Source: Flavobacterium sp. Leaf82 (GTDB taxonomy: Bacteria; Bacteroidota; Bacteroidia; Flavobacteriales; Flavobacteriaceae). From it: a stretch of 64,000 bases of DNA. Both the position numbers and the translations under genes were made by a program. The notes below the pieces were generated by a model that was not told the origin of the DNA, made no database searches, and saw only the letters and a list, made by a program, of their open reading frames with translations. Below are positions 7,893 to 16,513 of the stretch, in pieces. Within the stretch, counting starts at the first letter, position 1; every line of letters begins with the position of its first letter. The stretch spans positions 242,452 to 306,451 of the forward strand of contig NZ_LMMA01000034.1 of NCBI RefSeq assembly GCF_001422725.1, written 5' to 3'.

Positions 7893-10424
7893 ATGCGAAA
7901 AATTCAGATCCAGATTCTTCTTATTTTTTTAACAGGGATTTCCATTTCTTTTGCACAACAACCACAAAAACCAAGTTCAGTAGAAATTTACAATCAAATC
8001 AAAAAACTAAACTTTTTAGGTTCTGTTTTGTATGTTGCCGCGCATCCAGACGACGAAAACACACGTTTGATAGCTTATATGGCGAATGAAATGAATGCCA
8101 GAACAGGTTATTTATCATTAACACGCGGTGATGGAGGTCAAAATTTAATAGGTCCGCAATTGCGAGAACTGTTAGGCGTAATAAGAACTCAGGAACTAAT
8201 TGAAGCCAGAAAAATTGATGGTGGCGAACAGTTTTTTTCTCGTGCTAATGATTTTGGTTACTCAAAAAATCCGGATGAAACCCTTGAAATCTGGGATAAA
8301 GACAAAGTATTGGCAGATGTAATCTGGACTATTAGAAAATTTCAACCGGATGTGATCATCAATCGATTCGATCATCGTTCTCCGGGAACAACACACGGAC
8401 ATCACACATCATCAGCAATGTTAAGTGTCGAAAGTTTTAAACTTACAAACGATCCCAAAATATATCCCGATCAATTAAAATATGTAAAACCATGGCAAGT
8501 AAAACGTCAATTTTTTAATCCGTCCTGGTGGTTTTATGGAAGTCAGGAAAAGTTTGATGCTGCCAATAAATCAAAATTCACAAATTTAGAAACAGGCGTT
8601 TACTATAACGGAATTGGAAAATCGAATCAGGAGATTGCCGCTTTAAGCAGAAGCCGTCATCAGTCACAAGGTTTTGGAAGTACAGGCGCAAGAGGTCAGG
8701 AAACTGAATATCTGGAACTTATAAATGGCGATACTCCTAAAGACCGTGATAATTTATTTGATGGAATTGACACTACATGGAACCGCGTAAAAAACGGAAA
8801 ACCTATTGGAGATTTGATTACAACCATTATTTCGAAATATGATTTTAGCAATCCATCAGCCAGTATTCCGGATTTAGTAAAAGCATATGCTATGATTGAA
8901 GCGCTTGAAGATGATCACTGGAAATCTTTAAAATCTGCTGCAATAAAAAATATAATTGCATCTTGTTCAGGATTATATCTTGAAGCTGTTGCAAGTGAAC
9001 AGGAAGCAACTCCCGGAAGCACTATTAAATTAAGTCTTGAAGCGATAAACAGATCTCCTGTTGATATGCAACTGATAAGCGTAACTTCATTACCTGATAA
9101 TAAAAATACCACTCAGAATATTGTATTAAAAAACAATAACGATCAAAAAATAAATTTACAAATTCAATTGCCAGGCAATATTGAATACACACAGCCTTAT
9201 TGGTTAAAAGAAAAAGCAAGCGTAGGAATGTATACCGTTTCTAATCAGGAAAATATTGGTATTCCGGATATCATCAGACAGGTTAAAGTACAGTTTAATA
9301 TCAAAATTAATGGTATTGAAATTCCTTTTGACCGTACCGTTGTTTATAAATATAATGATGGTGTAAAGGGCGAAATGTATAATTTTCTCGACATTGTTCC
9401 TGAAGTAACTACTTCTGTTTTAGAGAAAGTACTAATTTTTGGAAGTACAAAAAGCAAAATGGTTCCTGTAAAAGTCCGCGCCGGAAAAGATGGCATTAAA
9501 GGAAATTTACAATTAGAATTGCCTAAAAGCTGGAGTGTTTCGCCTAAAGAAATTTCTTTTAGCTTAGAGAAAAAAGGAAACGAACAAATCTTTTATTTTG
9601 AAGTTACACCGCCCGTAAATCCTGAAGAAGCTGTTGCTAAAAGTATCGCAATTGTTGATAATAAACGTTTCGATAAAGATGAGACTATTATTGATTACAG
9701 CCATATAACAAAACAAATGGTTTTAAAACCGGCCGAATCAAAATGTATCCGAATTGATTTAAAAACAAATGGAGATGCTATTGCTTATATTATGGGTGCC
9801 GGCGATGAAGTTCCGGAAAGTCTGGCTCAAATGGGATATAAAGTTACTATCATAAAACCAGAGGAAATTACACCCGAAAAACTGGATTCCTTCAATGTCG
9901 TTATGACCGGAGTTCGTGCTTACAATACCGTAAATGCTTTGGCAAACAAACAAAATATCCTTTTTAATTTTGTAAAAAGCGGCAAAAATATGATTGTACA
10001 ATACAATACATATGGCAAAACCGTTACGGATCAAATTGCACCATATCCTTTAAAAATTTCAAATGATCGTGTGACGGAAGAAAACGCTAAAGTTACCTTT
10101 CTCGCACCCAATCATCCTATTTTAAACACTCCAAACAAAATAAGCTCAAAAGATTTTGAAGGCTGGACACAAGAACAAGGTTTATATTATCCGGATCAAT
10201 ACGATCCCGCTTTTACTCCTATTATATCATCGCACGATAAAGGCGAATCTCCAAAAAATGGTGCATTATTGGTAGCGCCGTATGGAAAAGGATATTACAT
10301 TTACACTGGTTTGAGCTTTTTTAGAGAATTGCCCGAAGGTGTTGCCGGAGCATACCGATTATTGTCGAATATGATCTCTTTAAAACAGCCGGTTGAAGCT
10401 CCAAAACAAGAAATAAAGAAATAA
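7893..10424 (+). CDS. PIG-L family deacetylase, large secreted form
   Basis: An 843-residue protein with a signal peptide (cleavage near SISFAQ). The zinc-binding motif AAHPDDEN lies at residues 49-56 and the second metal motif region RSPGTTHGHHTS near residue 165, as in LmbE/PIG-L de-N-acetylases. These hydrolyse N-acetyl groups from GlcNAc-type sugars. About 550 further residues form beta-rich domains and a C-terminal region resembling a glutamine-amidotransferase-like fold (GKNMIVQYNTYGK, LLVAPYGKGYYIYTGLSFFR). A TATTTTTG box (7857-7864) lies 28 bases upstream of the ATG. A micro-ORF and a sodium symporter follow closely, suggesting release and then uptake of a sugar. Confidence 0.85.
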   Translation: MRKIQIQILLIFLTGISISFAQQPQKPSSVEIYNQIKKLNFLGSVLYVAAHPDDENTRLIAYMANEMNARTGYLSLTRGDGGQNLIGPQLRELLGVIRTQELIEARKIDGGEQFFSRANDFGYSKNPDETLEIWDKDKVLADVIWTIRKFQPDVIINRFDHRSPGTTHGHHTSSAMLSVESFKLTNDPKIYPDQLKYVKPWQVKRQFFNPSWWFYGSQEKFDAANKSKFTNLETGVYYNGIGKSNQEIAALSRSRHQSQGFGSTGARGQETEYLELINGDTPKDRDNLFDGIDTTWNRVKNGKPIGDLITTIISKYDFSNPSASIPDLVKAYAMIEALEDDHWKSLKSAAIKNIIASCSGLYLEAVASEQEATPGSTIKLSLEAINRSPVDMQLISVTSLPDNKNTTQNIVLKNNNDQKINLQIQLPGNIEYTQPYWLKEKASVGMYTVSNQENIGIPDIIRQVKVQFNIKINGIEIPFDRTVVYKYNDGVKGEMYNFLDIVPEVTTSVLEKVLIFGSTKSKMVPVKVRAGKDGIKGNLQLELPKSWSVSPKEISFSLEKKGNEQIFYFEVTPPVNPEEAVAKSIAIVDNKRFDKDETIIDYSHITKQMVLKPAESKCIRIDLKTNGDAIAYIMGAGDEVPESLAQMGYKVTIIKPEEITPEKLDSFNVVMTGVRAYNTVNALANKQNILFNFVKSGKNMIVQYNTYGKTVTDQIAPYPLKISNDRVTEENAKVTFLAPNHPILNTPNKISSKDFEGWTQEQGLYYPDQYDPAFTPIISSHDKGESPKNGALLVAPYGKGYYIYTGLSFFRELPEGVAGAYRLLSNMISLKQPVEAPKQEIKK

Positions 10425-10436
10425 AATATTCAGATT

Positions 10437-10544
10437 ATGGAAGCTAAAAAAACAAAAAAATGGAAAAAAAGCTACACCTATGTTTTGGTAGCCAACGCAA
10501 TTTATATTGTGATTTTTTTCTTAATCATGCAATTATACTCATAA
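10437..10544 (+). CDS. 35-residue single-helix membrane micro-protein
   Basis: ATG at 10437 to TAA at 10544 encodes a very basic N-terminus (MEAKKTKKWKKSYT) and one hydrophobic helix (YVLVANAIYIVIFFLIMQLY). It begins 12 bases after the PIG-L stop and ends three bases before the symporter ATG, so it is tightly coupled to both. The shape and position suggest a small accessory subunit of the downstream sodium:solute symporter, though I know of no named family for it. It is too short for most gene callers. Confidence 0.6.
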   Translation: MEAKKTKKWKKSYTYVLVANAIYIVIFFLIMQLYS

Positions 10545-10547
10545 CCT

Positions 10548-12272
10548 ATGCAACTATTTGATTGGATCGTACTTATTGTTACACTTTTATTTATTGTTGG
10601 GTACGGATCCTGGAAAACTAAAGGAAGTAAAAACGTCGAGGATTTTATTTTAGGAAACAATGAAACTCCTTGGTATACTGTTGGACTTTCGGTAATGGCA
10701 ACACAAGCCAGTGCGATTACTTTTTTATCTACTCCGGGACAAGCTTATCATGACGGAATGGGTTTTGTGCAGTTCTATTTTGGATTGCCAATTGCTATGA
10801 TTGTTATATGTTTGACTTTTATTCCGTTATATCATAAAAATAAAGTCTTTACCGCTTATGAGTTCCTAGAGAAACGATTCGATCTTAAAACACGTTCTCT
10901 GGCTGCAATTTTGTTTTTGGTTCAGCGTGGTTTAGGAACTGGACTTACTATTTATGCTCCGGCAATTATTTTGTCAGCACTTTTAGGATGGAATTTGACT
11001 TTAATGAACATTATGATTGGTGTTCTGGTAATTATTTATACTTTTTCCGGCGGAACAAAGGCAGTGAACGTGACTCAGAAACAACAAATGTTTGTGATTA
11101 TGTCCGGAATGTTTATTACGTTTTTCCTGATTTTACATTATTTGCCAAATGATATGACTTTTACAAGCGCATTGCATATTGCCGGTGCAAATGATAAAAT
11201 GAATATCGTAGATTTCTCTTTTAATCCGGAAGAAAAATATACTTTCTGGAGCGGAATCACAGGTGGATTTTTCCTTGCTCTCGCCTATTTTGGAACAGAT
11301 CAATCTCAGGTTGGTCGTTATTTATCCGGAAAATCTGTTCGTGAAAGCCAAATGGGTTTAATCATGAACGGACTTTTAAAAGTGCCGATGCAATTCTTTA
11401 TTCTGTTAACCGGAGTTATGGTTTTTGTATTTTTCCAATTCAATCCAGTTCCGTTAAATTTTAATCCGAATAATAAAATTGTAATTGAAAAGTCAGCTTA
11501 TAAAGAAGAATATCACGCTTTAGAGAAAAAACTAAGCACACTTTCAGAAGATAAAAAAGTAATTAATTTATTGTACATCGATCAGTTGAATCAGGATTTT
11601 GATAATCCTATTTTGCGAAAAGAATTAGTGACTTTATCCAATAAGGAAAAAGACTTAAGAGATCGCGCCAAAGAAATCATTTCCAGAGCCGACAGCACCA
11701 GCGAAACCAATGATAAAGATTATGTGTTTTTCCATTTTATCCTGCATTATTTGCCAAAAGGACTTATTGGGTTATTATTGGCGGTAATTCTTTCGGCAGC
11801 GATGTCATCAACGGCTTCAGGATTAAATGCTTTGGCATCTACAACGGCAATTGATATTTACAAACGAAATCTAAAAACCGAAAAATCAGAAAAGCATTAT
11901 TTAAACGCAACTAAATTCTTTACCCTATTCTGGGGAGTTGTAGCGATACTTTTTGCCTGCGTAGGAACTTTGTTTGAGAATTTAATTCAGCTTGTAAATA
12001 TTATTGGTTCTATTTTCTACGGAACTGTTTTAGGAATCTTTTTAGTTGGTTTTTACCTGCGACGCGTAAAAGCAAAAGCAATGTTTTACAGCGCGATAAT
12101 TAGTCAGATGACCATATTTTTTATCTACTATTTTATGATTTACAAACAAGAAAAATTAGGCTATTTATGGCTTAATTTTATTGGAGCAATGCTGACTATT
12201 GTATTGTCGTTATTAATGCAGTTTCTGTTTTTTAAAAAAGAAACTGATAATGATGAAGTTGTTTTGGAGTAA
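10548..12272 (+). CDS. Sodium:solute symporter (SSS family)
   Basis: A 574-residue inner-membrane protein with about 13-14 helices. The N-terminus has the SSS pattern (GSKNVEDFILGNNETPW, then GLSVMATQASAITFLSTPGQ), which forms part of the Na+ and substrate sites. AAMSSTASGLNALASTTAID in the last third is the second SSS signature. Between about residues 305 and 400 there is a long charged, coiled-coil-like loop (EYHALEKKLSTLSEDKK...) that is larger than in most relatives. Substrate is unknown; linkage to the PIG-L deacetylase suggests an amino sugar or sugar acid. Confidence 0.88.
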   Translation: MQLFDWIVLIVTLLFIVGYGSWKTKGSKNVEDFILGNNETPWYTVGLSVMATQASAITFLSTPGQAYHDGMGFVQFYFGLPIAMIVICLTFIPLYHKNKVFTAYEFLEKRFDLKTRSLAAILFLVQRGLGTGLTIYAPAIILSALLGWNLTLMNIMIGVLVIIYTFSGGTKAVNVTQKQQMFVIMSGMFITFFLILHYLPNDMTFTSALHIAGANDKMNIVDFSFNPEEKYTFWSGITGGFFLALAYFGTDQSQVGRYLSGKSVRESQMGLIMNGLLKVPMQFFILLTGVMVFVFFQFNPVPLNFNPNNKIVIEKSAYKEEYHALEKKLSTLSEDKKVINLLYIDQLNQDFDNPILRKELVTLSNKEKDLRDRAKEIISRADSTSETNDKDYVFFHFILHYLPKGLIGLLLAVILSAAMSSTASGLNALASTTAIDIYKRNLKTEKSEKHYLNATKFFTLFWGVVAILFACVGTLFENLIQLVNIIGSIFYGTVLGIFLVGFYLRRVKAKAMFYSAIISQMTIFFIYYFMIYKQEKLGYLWLNFIGAMLTIVLSLLMQFLFFKKETDNDEVVLE

Positions 12273-12306
12273 AAAGATTATTTGTCAAATCAAATAAAAA
12301 TATTCT

Positions 12307-12621
12307 GTGGAAAATTTGAAAAATGTTTTGTTTTTTTATTCTTCTTTTACAGCAAAATCAGGTAGAATTGAATATGGAATTTATTGCTTAGTAAATATTT
12401 TACTGTCCTTATTAGCATTAGATTTATACCGTAACGTAAATCTAGATAATGAAAAAATTCTTAATATATTTTATAGCTGCCTTATCTTCTTATTTACATT
12501 TGTCCCTATGCAAGCTGTCACAACTCGAAGATTAAGAGAATTGAATGCAAATCCAACTTTTGTTGTTTTTAATTTTATTCCTATACTTAATATAGCTTTT
12601 AAATATTCTTATTACTGGTAA
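12307..12621 (+). CDS. DUF805-like small membrane protein
   Basis: A 104-residue protein with about three hydrophobic segments. SGRIEYGIYCLVN near the N-terminus and AVTTRRLRELNANP near residue 70-85 match the DUF805 pattern (SGR-x-x-R/Y..., then RRLHDxG/N). The start is GTG at 12307, since no upstream ATG is in frame. It is slightly shorter than most DUF805 proteins. Function of the family is unknown. The structured element described at 12655-12718 follows directly. Confidence 0.65.
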   Translation: MENLKNVLFFYSSFTAKSGRIEYGIYCLVNILLSLLALDLYRNVNLDNEKILNIFYSCLIFLFTFVPMQAVTTRRLRELNANPTFVVFNFIPILNIAFKYSYYW

Positions 12622-12654
12622 AAAAATCTATAATTGCTAAATGATTCATTATTT

Positions 12655-12718
12655 AGATTGCATGCTCTTACTTCTTTAGCAAGAAAAAGATATAGCGAAC
12701 AGCAGGAAATAGCTCCTG
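12655..12718 (+). ncRNA. Degenerate copy 1 of a repeated structured element (Flavo-1-like?)
   Basis: The 3' half matches the element at 28670-28755 closely: AGAAAAAGATAtAGcG followed by ACAGCAGGAAATAGCTCC. The 5' half, including the TAGCCCyGAT box, is lost or unrecognisable. A short stem can form between TTCTTTAGC-flanking sequence and AAGAAAAAG. It is probably a decayed copy. Confidence 0.45.
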
Positions 12719-12782
12719 AAAATTCTAATTCAAAAATTAATTGTTTCAATCTTGACCTAATCAATCTTTTCTAGAGTTTTTT

Positions 12783-12880
12783 TGTCATTTCGACGAAGGA
12801 GAAATCACACGCGTAACTCGACAAAGATTGGCGACTCTTTATGGAATTTCTAGCGTGATTTCTCCTTCGTCGAAATGACA
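12783..12880. repeat. Long inverted repeat, GTCATTTCGACGAAGG family, copy 1
   Basis: Two 26-base arms (12783-12808 and 12855-12880) are perfect reverse complements beginning TGTCATTTCGACGAAGGAG. They enclose a 46-base middle containing CGTAACTCGACAAAG. The same arrangement, with covarying arm bases, recurs at 14717-14816. The rest of 12622-13045 holds no gene. Confidence 0.85.
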
Positions 12881-13045
12881 ATGATTGTGGTTGCTTTTTT
12901 TTAAACCACTATTTCGTAAGTACTTGGTTTAATTTTTAAGCAATTTAAGTTTAATAATATAGTGAAAATTTAAAAAATTAGATTCTAAGGCAAAAACTAT
13001 ATCTTTGAGAAACTAACTATTTACAAATTAGCAAAATAAGTCATC

Positions 13046-13675
13046 ATGAAAGATTTAAAGAAATACAGCAATAAAACAAAGGCTGCTTTTATTTTGCTTA
13101 TTGTGATGCTTATCATTTTGTTGGGAAATTTTAATACACTTCAAAATTCGAAAAACGTAAATAAAAACATCAATGAGATTTTTAATGATCGATTAGTTGT
13201 CGCGCATTATATTTTTCAATATTCTAAAGAACTTCATTTTATAAAAGCCGAAGCTGAAAAACTGGATTTAAGTGACAAAATAAAAAAAGAAGAGATTTTC
13301 CATACTTTAGACGTGATTCATAATATCGATGATTTGTATTCAAAAACCGTTTTAACGAATAAGGAAAAGCAATATTTTGATGTTTTTTTAAGCTCCTGCA
13401 AAGAAATCAACAGACAAGTCGAAAACAAAAACTGGAATAAAATTGTTGTTTCAAGCACAGAAGCCTTAAAAACATTAGAATCATTATCCCAGATTCAGAT
13501 TCAGGAAGGAAAAGCAAAATTGGCAAGTGCAAATGCAATGTACAGTAAAAACAATAGTCTGGGACAATTGCAAATTGCATTGCTTATCATTTTGGGCGGA
13601 ATTACTTTTTATCTCTTAATCGTAAAAAAAATTAAAAGAACTATCAAAATTCCTGAACCGCCAAGTATGAACTAA
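13046..13675 (+). CDS. Four-helix-bundle MCP-like sensor protein without signalling domain
   Basis: A 209-residue protein. A hydrophobic helix at about 12-30 is followed by a helical extracytoplasmic segment (30-175) resembling the 4HB_MCP ligand-binding domain, then a second membrane helix (LQIALLIILGGITFYLLIV) and a short cytoplasmic tail. No HAMP or methyl-accepting signalling domain follows, so it cannot act as a classical chemoreceptor alone. A TATCTTTG box is at 13000-13007. The gene ends four bases from the convergent NTF2-like gene. Confidence 0.72.
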   Translation: MKDLKKYSNKTKAAFILLIVMLIILLGNFNTLQNSKNVNKNINEIFNDRLVVAHYIFQYSKELHFIKAEAEKLDLSDKIKKEEIFHTLDVIHNIDDLYSKTVLTNKEKQYFDVFLSSCKEINRQVENKNWNKIVVSSTEALKTLESLSQIQIQEGKAKLASANAMYSKNNSLGQLQIALLIILGGITFYLLIVKKIKRTIKIPEPPSMN

Positions 13676-13679
13676 AAAG

Positions 13680-14093
13680 CTATTTTAGTTTTCTGTCTTG
13701 TTCTTTTATTGCGAGATCATTTATGCTTGCAAACCTTTTTTGCATAAGACCGTTTGCATCAAATTCCCAATTTTCATTTCCGTAAGCCCTAAACCAATTG
13801 CCTTCAGGGTTTTGATATTCATACTCAAATCGAACAGCAATTCGGTTTTCTGTATGTGCCCAATATTCTTTTTTTAGCTTATAATTTTTCTCTTTTTCCC
13901 ATTTTTGAGATAGAAAGCGAACGATTTCTTCACGTCCATTTACAAATTGATCTCTGTTTCTCCATTCGCTATCAAGCGTATAGGCTTTTGAGACTCTTTC
14001 CGGATCCTGACTGTTCCAGGCATCTTCGGCTAACTGAATTTTTTCTAATGCCGTTTCATAAGTGAAAGGCGGCAACGGTAGTTTTTGTTCCAT
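13680..14093 (-). CDS. DUF1348 / SnoaL-like NTF2-fold protein
   Basis: A 137-residue cytoplasmic protein. WNSQDPERVSKAYTLDSEWRN, NGREEIVRFLSQKWEKE and FEYEYQNPEGNWFRAYGNENWEFD match the DUF1348 branch of the NTF2-like superfamily. No enzymatic function is established for it. It lies two bases downstream of a TetR regulator gene on the same strand and is almost certainly its operon partner, perhaps acting on the compound the regulator senses. Confidence 0.82.
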   Translation of the reverse strand: MEQKLPLPPFTYETALEKIQLAEDAWNSQDPERVSKAYTLDSEWRNRDQFVNGREEIVRFLSQKWEKEKNYKLKKEYWAHTENRIAVRFEYEYQNPEGNWFRAYGNENWEFDANGLMQKRFASINDLAIKEQDRKLK

Positions 14094-14095
14094 TT

Positions 14096-14620
14096 TTATG
14101 AAATTAAGGTTTGGATGATTTTTTTAGATTGTTCTATCAGTTCATTTGATTTAAATAACTGACTTTCGATTATACAGCTTTCAAATAATAAATAGATGTG
14201 ATCCGCAACAAGATCATTACTTATAAAATCTTTAAAATACTGGCGTAAATCTTTTTTATGGCTTTGTATTACACTTAATATCTTTTGATTATCAGGCGGA
14301 ATTTCTGAAAGAATATTTAGAAAACTACAACCTCTGAAACTCTCCTTCTGATTCATATAAATCAGGAAATCAAAAGAACCCAGAACTTTTGATTTTGAAT
14401 CTGTTTCTTTTAATGTAAAATTTTCTAACGAATTGAACCAAAAAGTATGTCTTTCGTTTAAAAAAGCAACACATAAATCTTCTTTAGATTTAAAGTGCTG
14501 ATAAAAACTCGCTTTTGCCACTTTTGCCTCTTCAATAATCTGGTTAATACCTGTGGCATTGTAACCTTGCTTGTGAAATAAAACAGAAACAGTATCTAAA
14601 ATTCGTTCTTTGGGTTGCAT
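14096..14620 (-). CDS. TetR/AcrR family transcriptional regulator
   Basis: A 174-residue protein. The N-terminal helix-turn-helix occupies about residues 5-50 (GYNATGINQIIEEAKVAKAS, then FYQHFKSKEDL), the standard TetR DNA-binding domain. The remaining helices form a variable ligand pocket. A 14-base palindrome (14666-14679) overlaps the promoter, so the gene probably represses itself and the NTF2-like gene behind it. The inducer is unknown. Confidence 0.9.
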   Translation of the reverse strand: MQPKERILDTVSVLFHKQGYNATGINQIIEEAKVAKASFYQHFKSKEDLCVAFLNERHTFWFNSLENFTLKETDSKSKVLGSFDFLIYMNQKESFRGCSFLNILSEIPPDNQKILSVIQSHKKDLRQYFKDFISNDLVADHIYLLFESCIIESQLFKSNELIEQSKKIIQTLIS

Positions 14621-14639
14621 TGATAATAATTTATAAATA

Positions 14640-14679
14640 CAAATGTAAAATAATTATTTGAACAAACAGACAAGTCTGT
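14640..14679 (-). promoter_or_regulatory. Promoter and palindromic operator of the TetR operon
   Basis: On the minus strand there is a TACATTTG -7 box (14647-14640) and a TTG at 14673-14671, 23 bases apart. The TTG lies inside the palindrome ACAGAC-AA-GTCTGT (14666-14679). This layout is typical of autorepression by a TetR dimer. Confidence 0.55.
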
Positions 14680-14716
14680 CTATATTATTTAGTATTTAAT
14701 TTTCTACACACAATTT

Positions 14717-14816
14717 TGTCATCTCGACGAAGGAGAGATCGCACTCGTAACTCGCCAAAGATTTGTCCTTTTGGTAAAGGAATTTCTTGTGCGATCTCTC
14801 CTTCGTCGAGATGACA
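14717..14816. repeat. Long inverted repeat, GTCATTTCGACGAAGG family, copy 2
   Basis: Two 28-base arms (14717-14744 and 14789-14816) are perfect reverse complements starting TGTCATCTCGACGAAGGAG. The middle again contains CGTAACTCG-CAAAG. Compared with copy 1, arm bases differ at matching positions on both sides, so pairing is preserved. Confidence 0.85.
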
Positions 14817-14838
14817 CACACAACACATAAATAAAAAA

Positions 14839-14875
14839 AAATCCAAATTCCAATATTGAATTGGAATTTGGATTT
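14839..14875 (-). terminator. Terminator of the DUF2911 gene
   Basis: A perfect 16-bp stem (14839-14854 with 14860-14875) with a five-base loop is followed on the minus strand by a T run (14838-14833). Confidence 0.8.
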
Positions 14876-14930
14876 ATATCGTGTCCCAAAGTTTCGGGAT
14901 CTAATTGGAAATTAATAATTCAAAGAATTA

Positions 14931-15773
14931 TTATCTGCTCCATTCAGCAATACTATCTTTATTTAATTTTACGTAATCCTGATTGTTAGCAGCTTCAGCA
15001 GCAGCAAGCGATGCTTTTGCAGTTTCAACAGCTCCTTTTTTATCACCTTGTTTTGCCTGGATTTGTGATTTTAATCTTAAAATAAAATATGGTTTATCAG
15101 TGCTCATATCTAAAGATTTGTCTACATAAGTTCTGGCAGTTTCAATGTTTCCGTTTGATTGAAACAAATAAGTAGCTGCAGCGAAATAATCATTTGCAGT
15201 TGGTCCGCCTAAAGTTTTCTCTATACTTGCAATAGCATTTTTAGCAGTTGGAACTTCAAATTTTAAAGCTACATGAGAGTTTTCCCAAGCCATTTCTAAA
15301 TATCCAAAATTAGGATCTAGACCATTAATACCAATTGTAAAAGTCTCAACCGGAGTTGGTAAAGCATCTTCTTTTACAGTAGTTCTTAAAGCAACATAAG
15401 AGTCACTCCAGTTTTCAGGCAATCCCCAGTTGTCTGTAGAAAGGTAAAAAATTACTTCCCAGCTTTCAATTTTAGGAATGGTATATATTGCATATTTTCC
15501 TTTTTTCAATGTTTTACCATCGATTACTACATCATCACTAAAATTAATGATTGTGTTTTCGTTAGCTCCTGTTCTCCATAATTTTCCAAACGGAACTAAA
15601 TTACCAAAAACCGCTCTGCCTCTCGCGCCCGGTCTTGAATAAGTAACTTCTACATCCGTTAATCCAACAGTTTGTTTGATATATCCTTTTGGACTCGCTT
15701 GTGGAGTTTTTATTTGTGCTTCTGTAGCAAAAGGAGCCAAAATAATGGCCAATGCAATAAGTAGTTTTTTCAT
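14931..15773 (-). CDS. DUF2911 secreted protein
   Basis: A 280-residue protein with a signal peptide (cleavage near ATEAQ). The DUF2911 domain occupies about residues 20-175, with typical segments YSRPGARGRAVFGNLVPFG and WRTGANENTIINFSDDV. The C-terminal 100 residues are helical and TPR-like (AATYLFQSNGNIETARTYVD). Function is unknown; members are abundant envelope proteins in Bacteroidota. A good promoter lies at 15797-15824 and a terminator follows the stop, so the gene is monocistronic. Confidence 0.88.
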   Translation of the reverse strand: MKKLLIALAIILAPFATEAQIKTPQASPKGYIKQTVGLTDVEVTYSRPGARGRAVFGNLVPFGKLWRTGANENTIINFSDDVVIDGKTLKKGKYAIYTIPKIESWEVIFYLSTDNWGLPENWSDSYVALRTTVKEDALPTPVETFTIGINGLDPNFGYLEMAWENSHVALKFEVPTAKNAIASIEKTLGGPTANDYFAAATYLFQSNGNIETARTYVDKSLDMSTDKPYFILRLKSQIQAKQGDKKGAVETAKASLAAAEAANNQDYVKLNKDSIAEWSR

Positions 15774-15796
15774 TTTTGAGTTTATTTTGTTTTGTT

Positions 15797-15824
15797 CAAA
15801 TTTACAAATTCAATTAGCGAACAA
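15797..15824 (-). promoter_or_regulatory. Promoter of the DUF2911 gene
   Basis: On the minus strand TTG (15824-15822), a 17-base spacer and TAAATTTG (15804-15797) match the Bacteroidota consensus. It lies 24 bases upstream of the start codon. Confidence 0.6.
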
Positions 15825-15843
15825 ATGTTAAATTTTCTATAAT

Positions 15844-16506
15844 TCAGCCCTTTAGCTGTGATATTTTTTGAGCGTTTAATTCAGTAAAATGATTGATAAT
15901 GATATCAGCTTCTGATAAATCCTGCATTTTAGAATGGTGACTATTATATCCTACACAATAAATTCCGGCTGCTTTTGCTGCTTTTACGCCATTTGTACTG
16001 TCTTCAATAATAATACATTCCTCTTTTGGAGCAACAGATAATGAAGCTGCATGAACAAAAATTGCCGGATTGGGTTTTGATTGCGGAAAATCTTCACCGC
16101 TAACAATATCTGTAAAATACTGATGCAAATTAAATCTGGTAAACACACGCTCGATTGTTACTTTTGATGCCGAAGAAGCTAAAATCAATTGTATTCCGTT
16201 CGCATATAGATCTTTAATTAAATCTTCTACACCTTCCAATAGATATAAATCTTCTTTAGTATCGAAAGCATCATTAAAAATATTTCTTTTTCTCTGAATC
16301 AAATCTTCTACTTCGTGCTCGATTGCAGGAAAAAATCCCTTTAAAGTCTGGAAAGTATTTTTTGTCGAAAATCCGGTAAATGAAGTATACATTTCTTCGG
16401 TTACTTCAATATTTAATTCTGAAAATTGTTTGTAATAAGCATAACGGTGAACGGGTTCAGTGTCTACAATTACACCATCCATATCAAAAATTACTGTTTT
16501 AATCAT
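15844..16506 (-). CDS. HAD family phosphatase, beta-phosphoglucomutase-like
   Basis: A 220-residue cytoplasmic HAD-IA hydrolase. The nucleophile motif FDMDGVIVDTE is at residues 7-17, a helical cap follows, and ASSAS and SKPNPAIF supply motifs II and III, with EDSTNGVKAA as motif IV. This is the general pattern of beta-phosphoglucomutase and sugar-phosphate phosphatases; the substrate is not predictable. It stands between two repeat-containing gaps with no obvious operon partner. Confidence 0.88.
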   Translation of the reverse strand: MIKTVIFDMDGVIVDTEPVHRYAYYKQFSELNIEVTEEMYTSFTGFSTKNTFQTLKGFFPAIEHEVEDLIQRKRNIFNDAFDTKEDLYLLEGVEDLIKDLYANGIQLILASSASKVTIERVFTRFNLHQYFTDIVSGEDFPQSKPNPAIFVHAASLSVAPKEECIIIEDSTNGVKAAKAAGIYCVGYNSHHSKMQDLSEADIIINHFTELNAQKISQLKG

Positions 16507-16513
16507 TTTTTTA

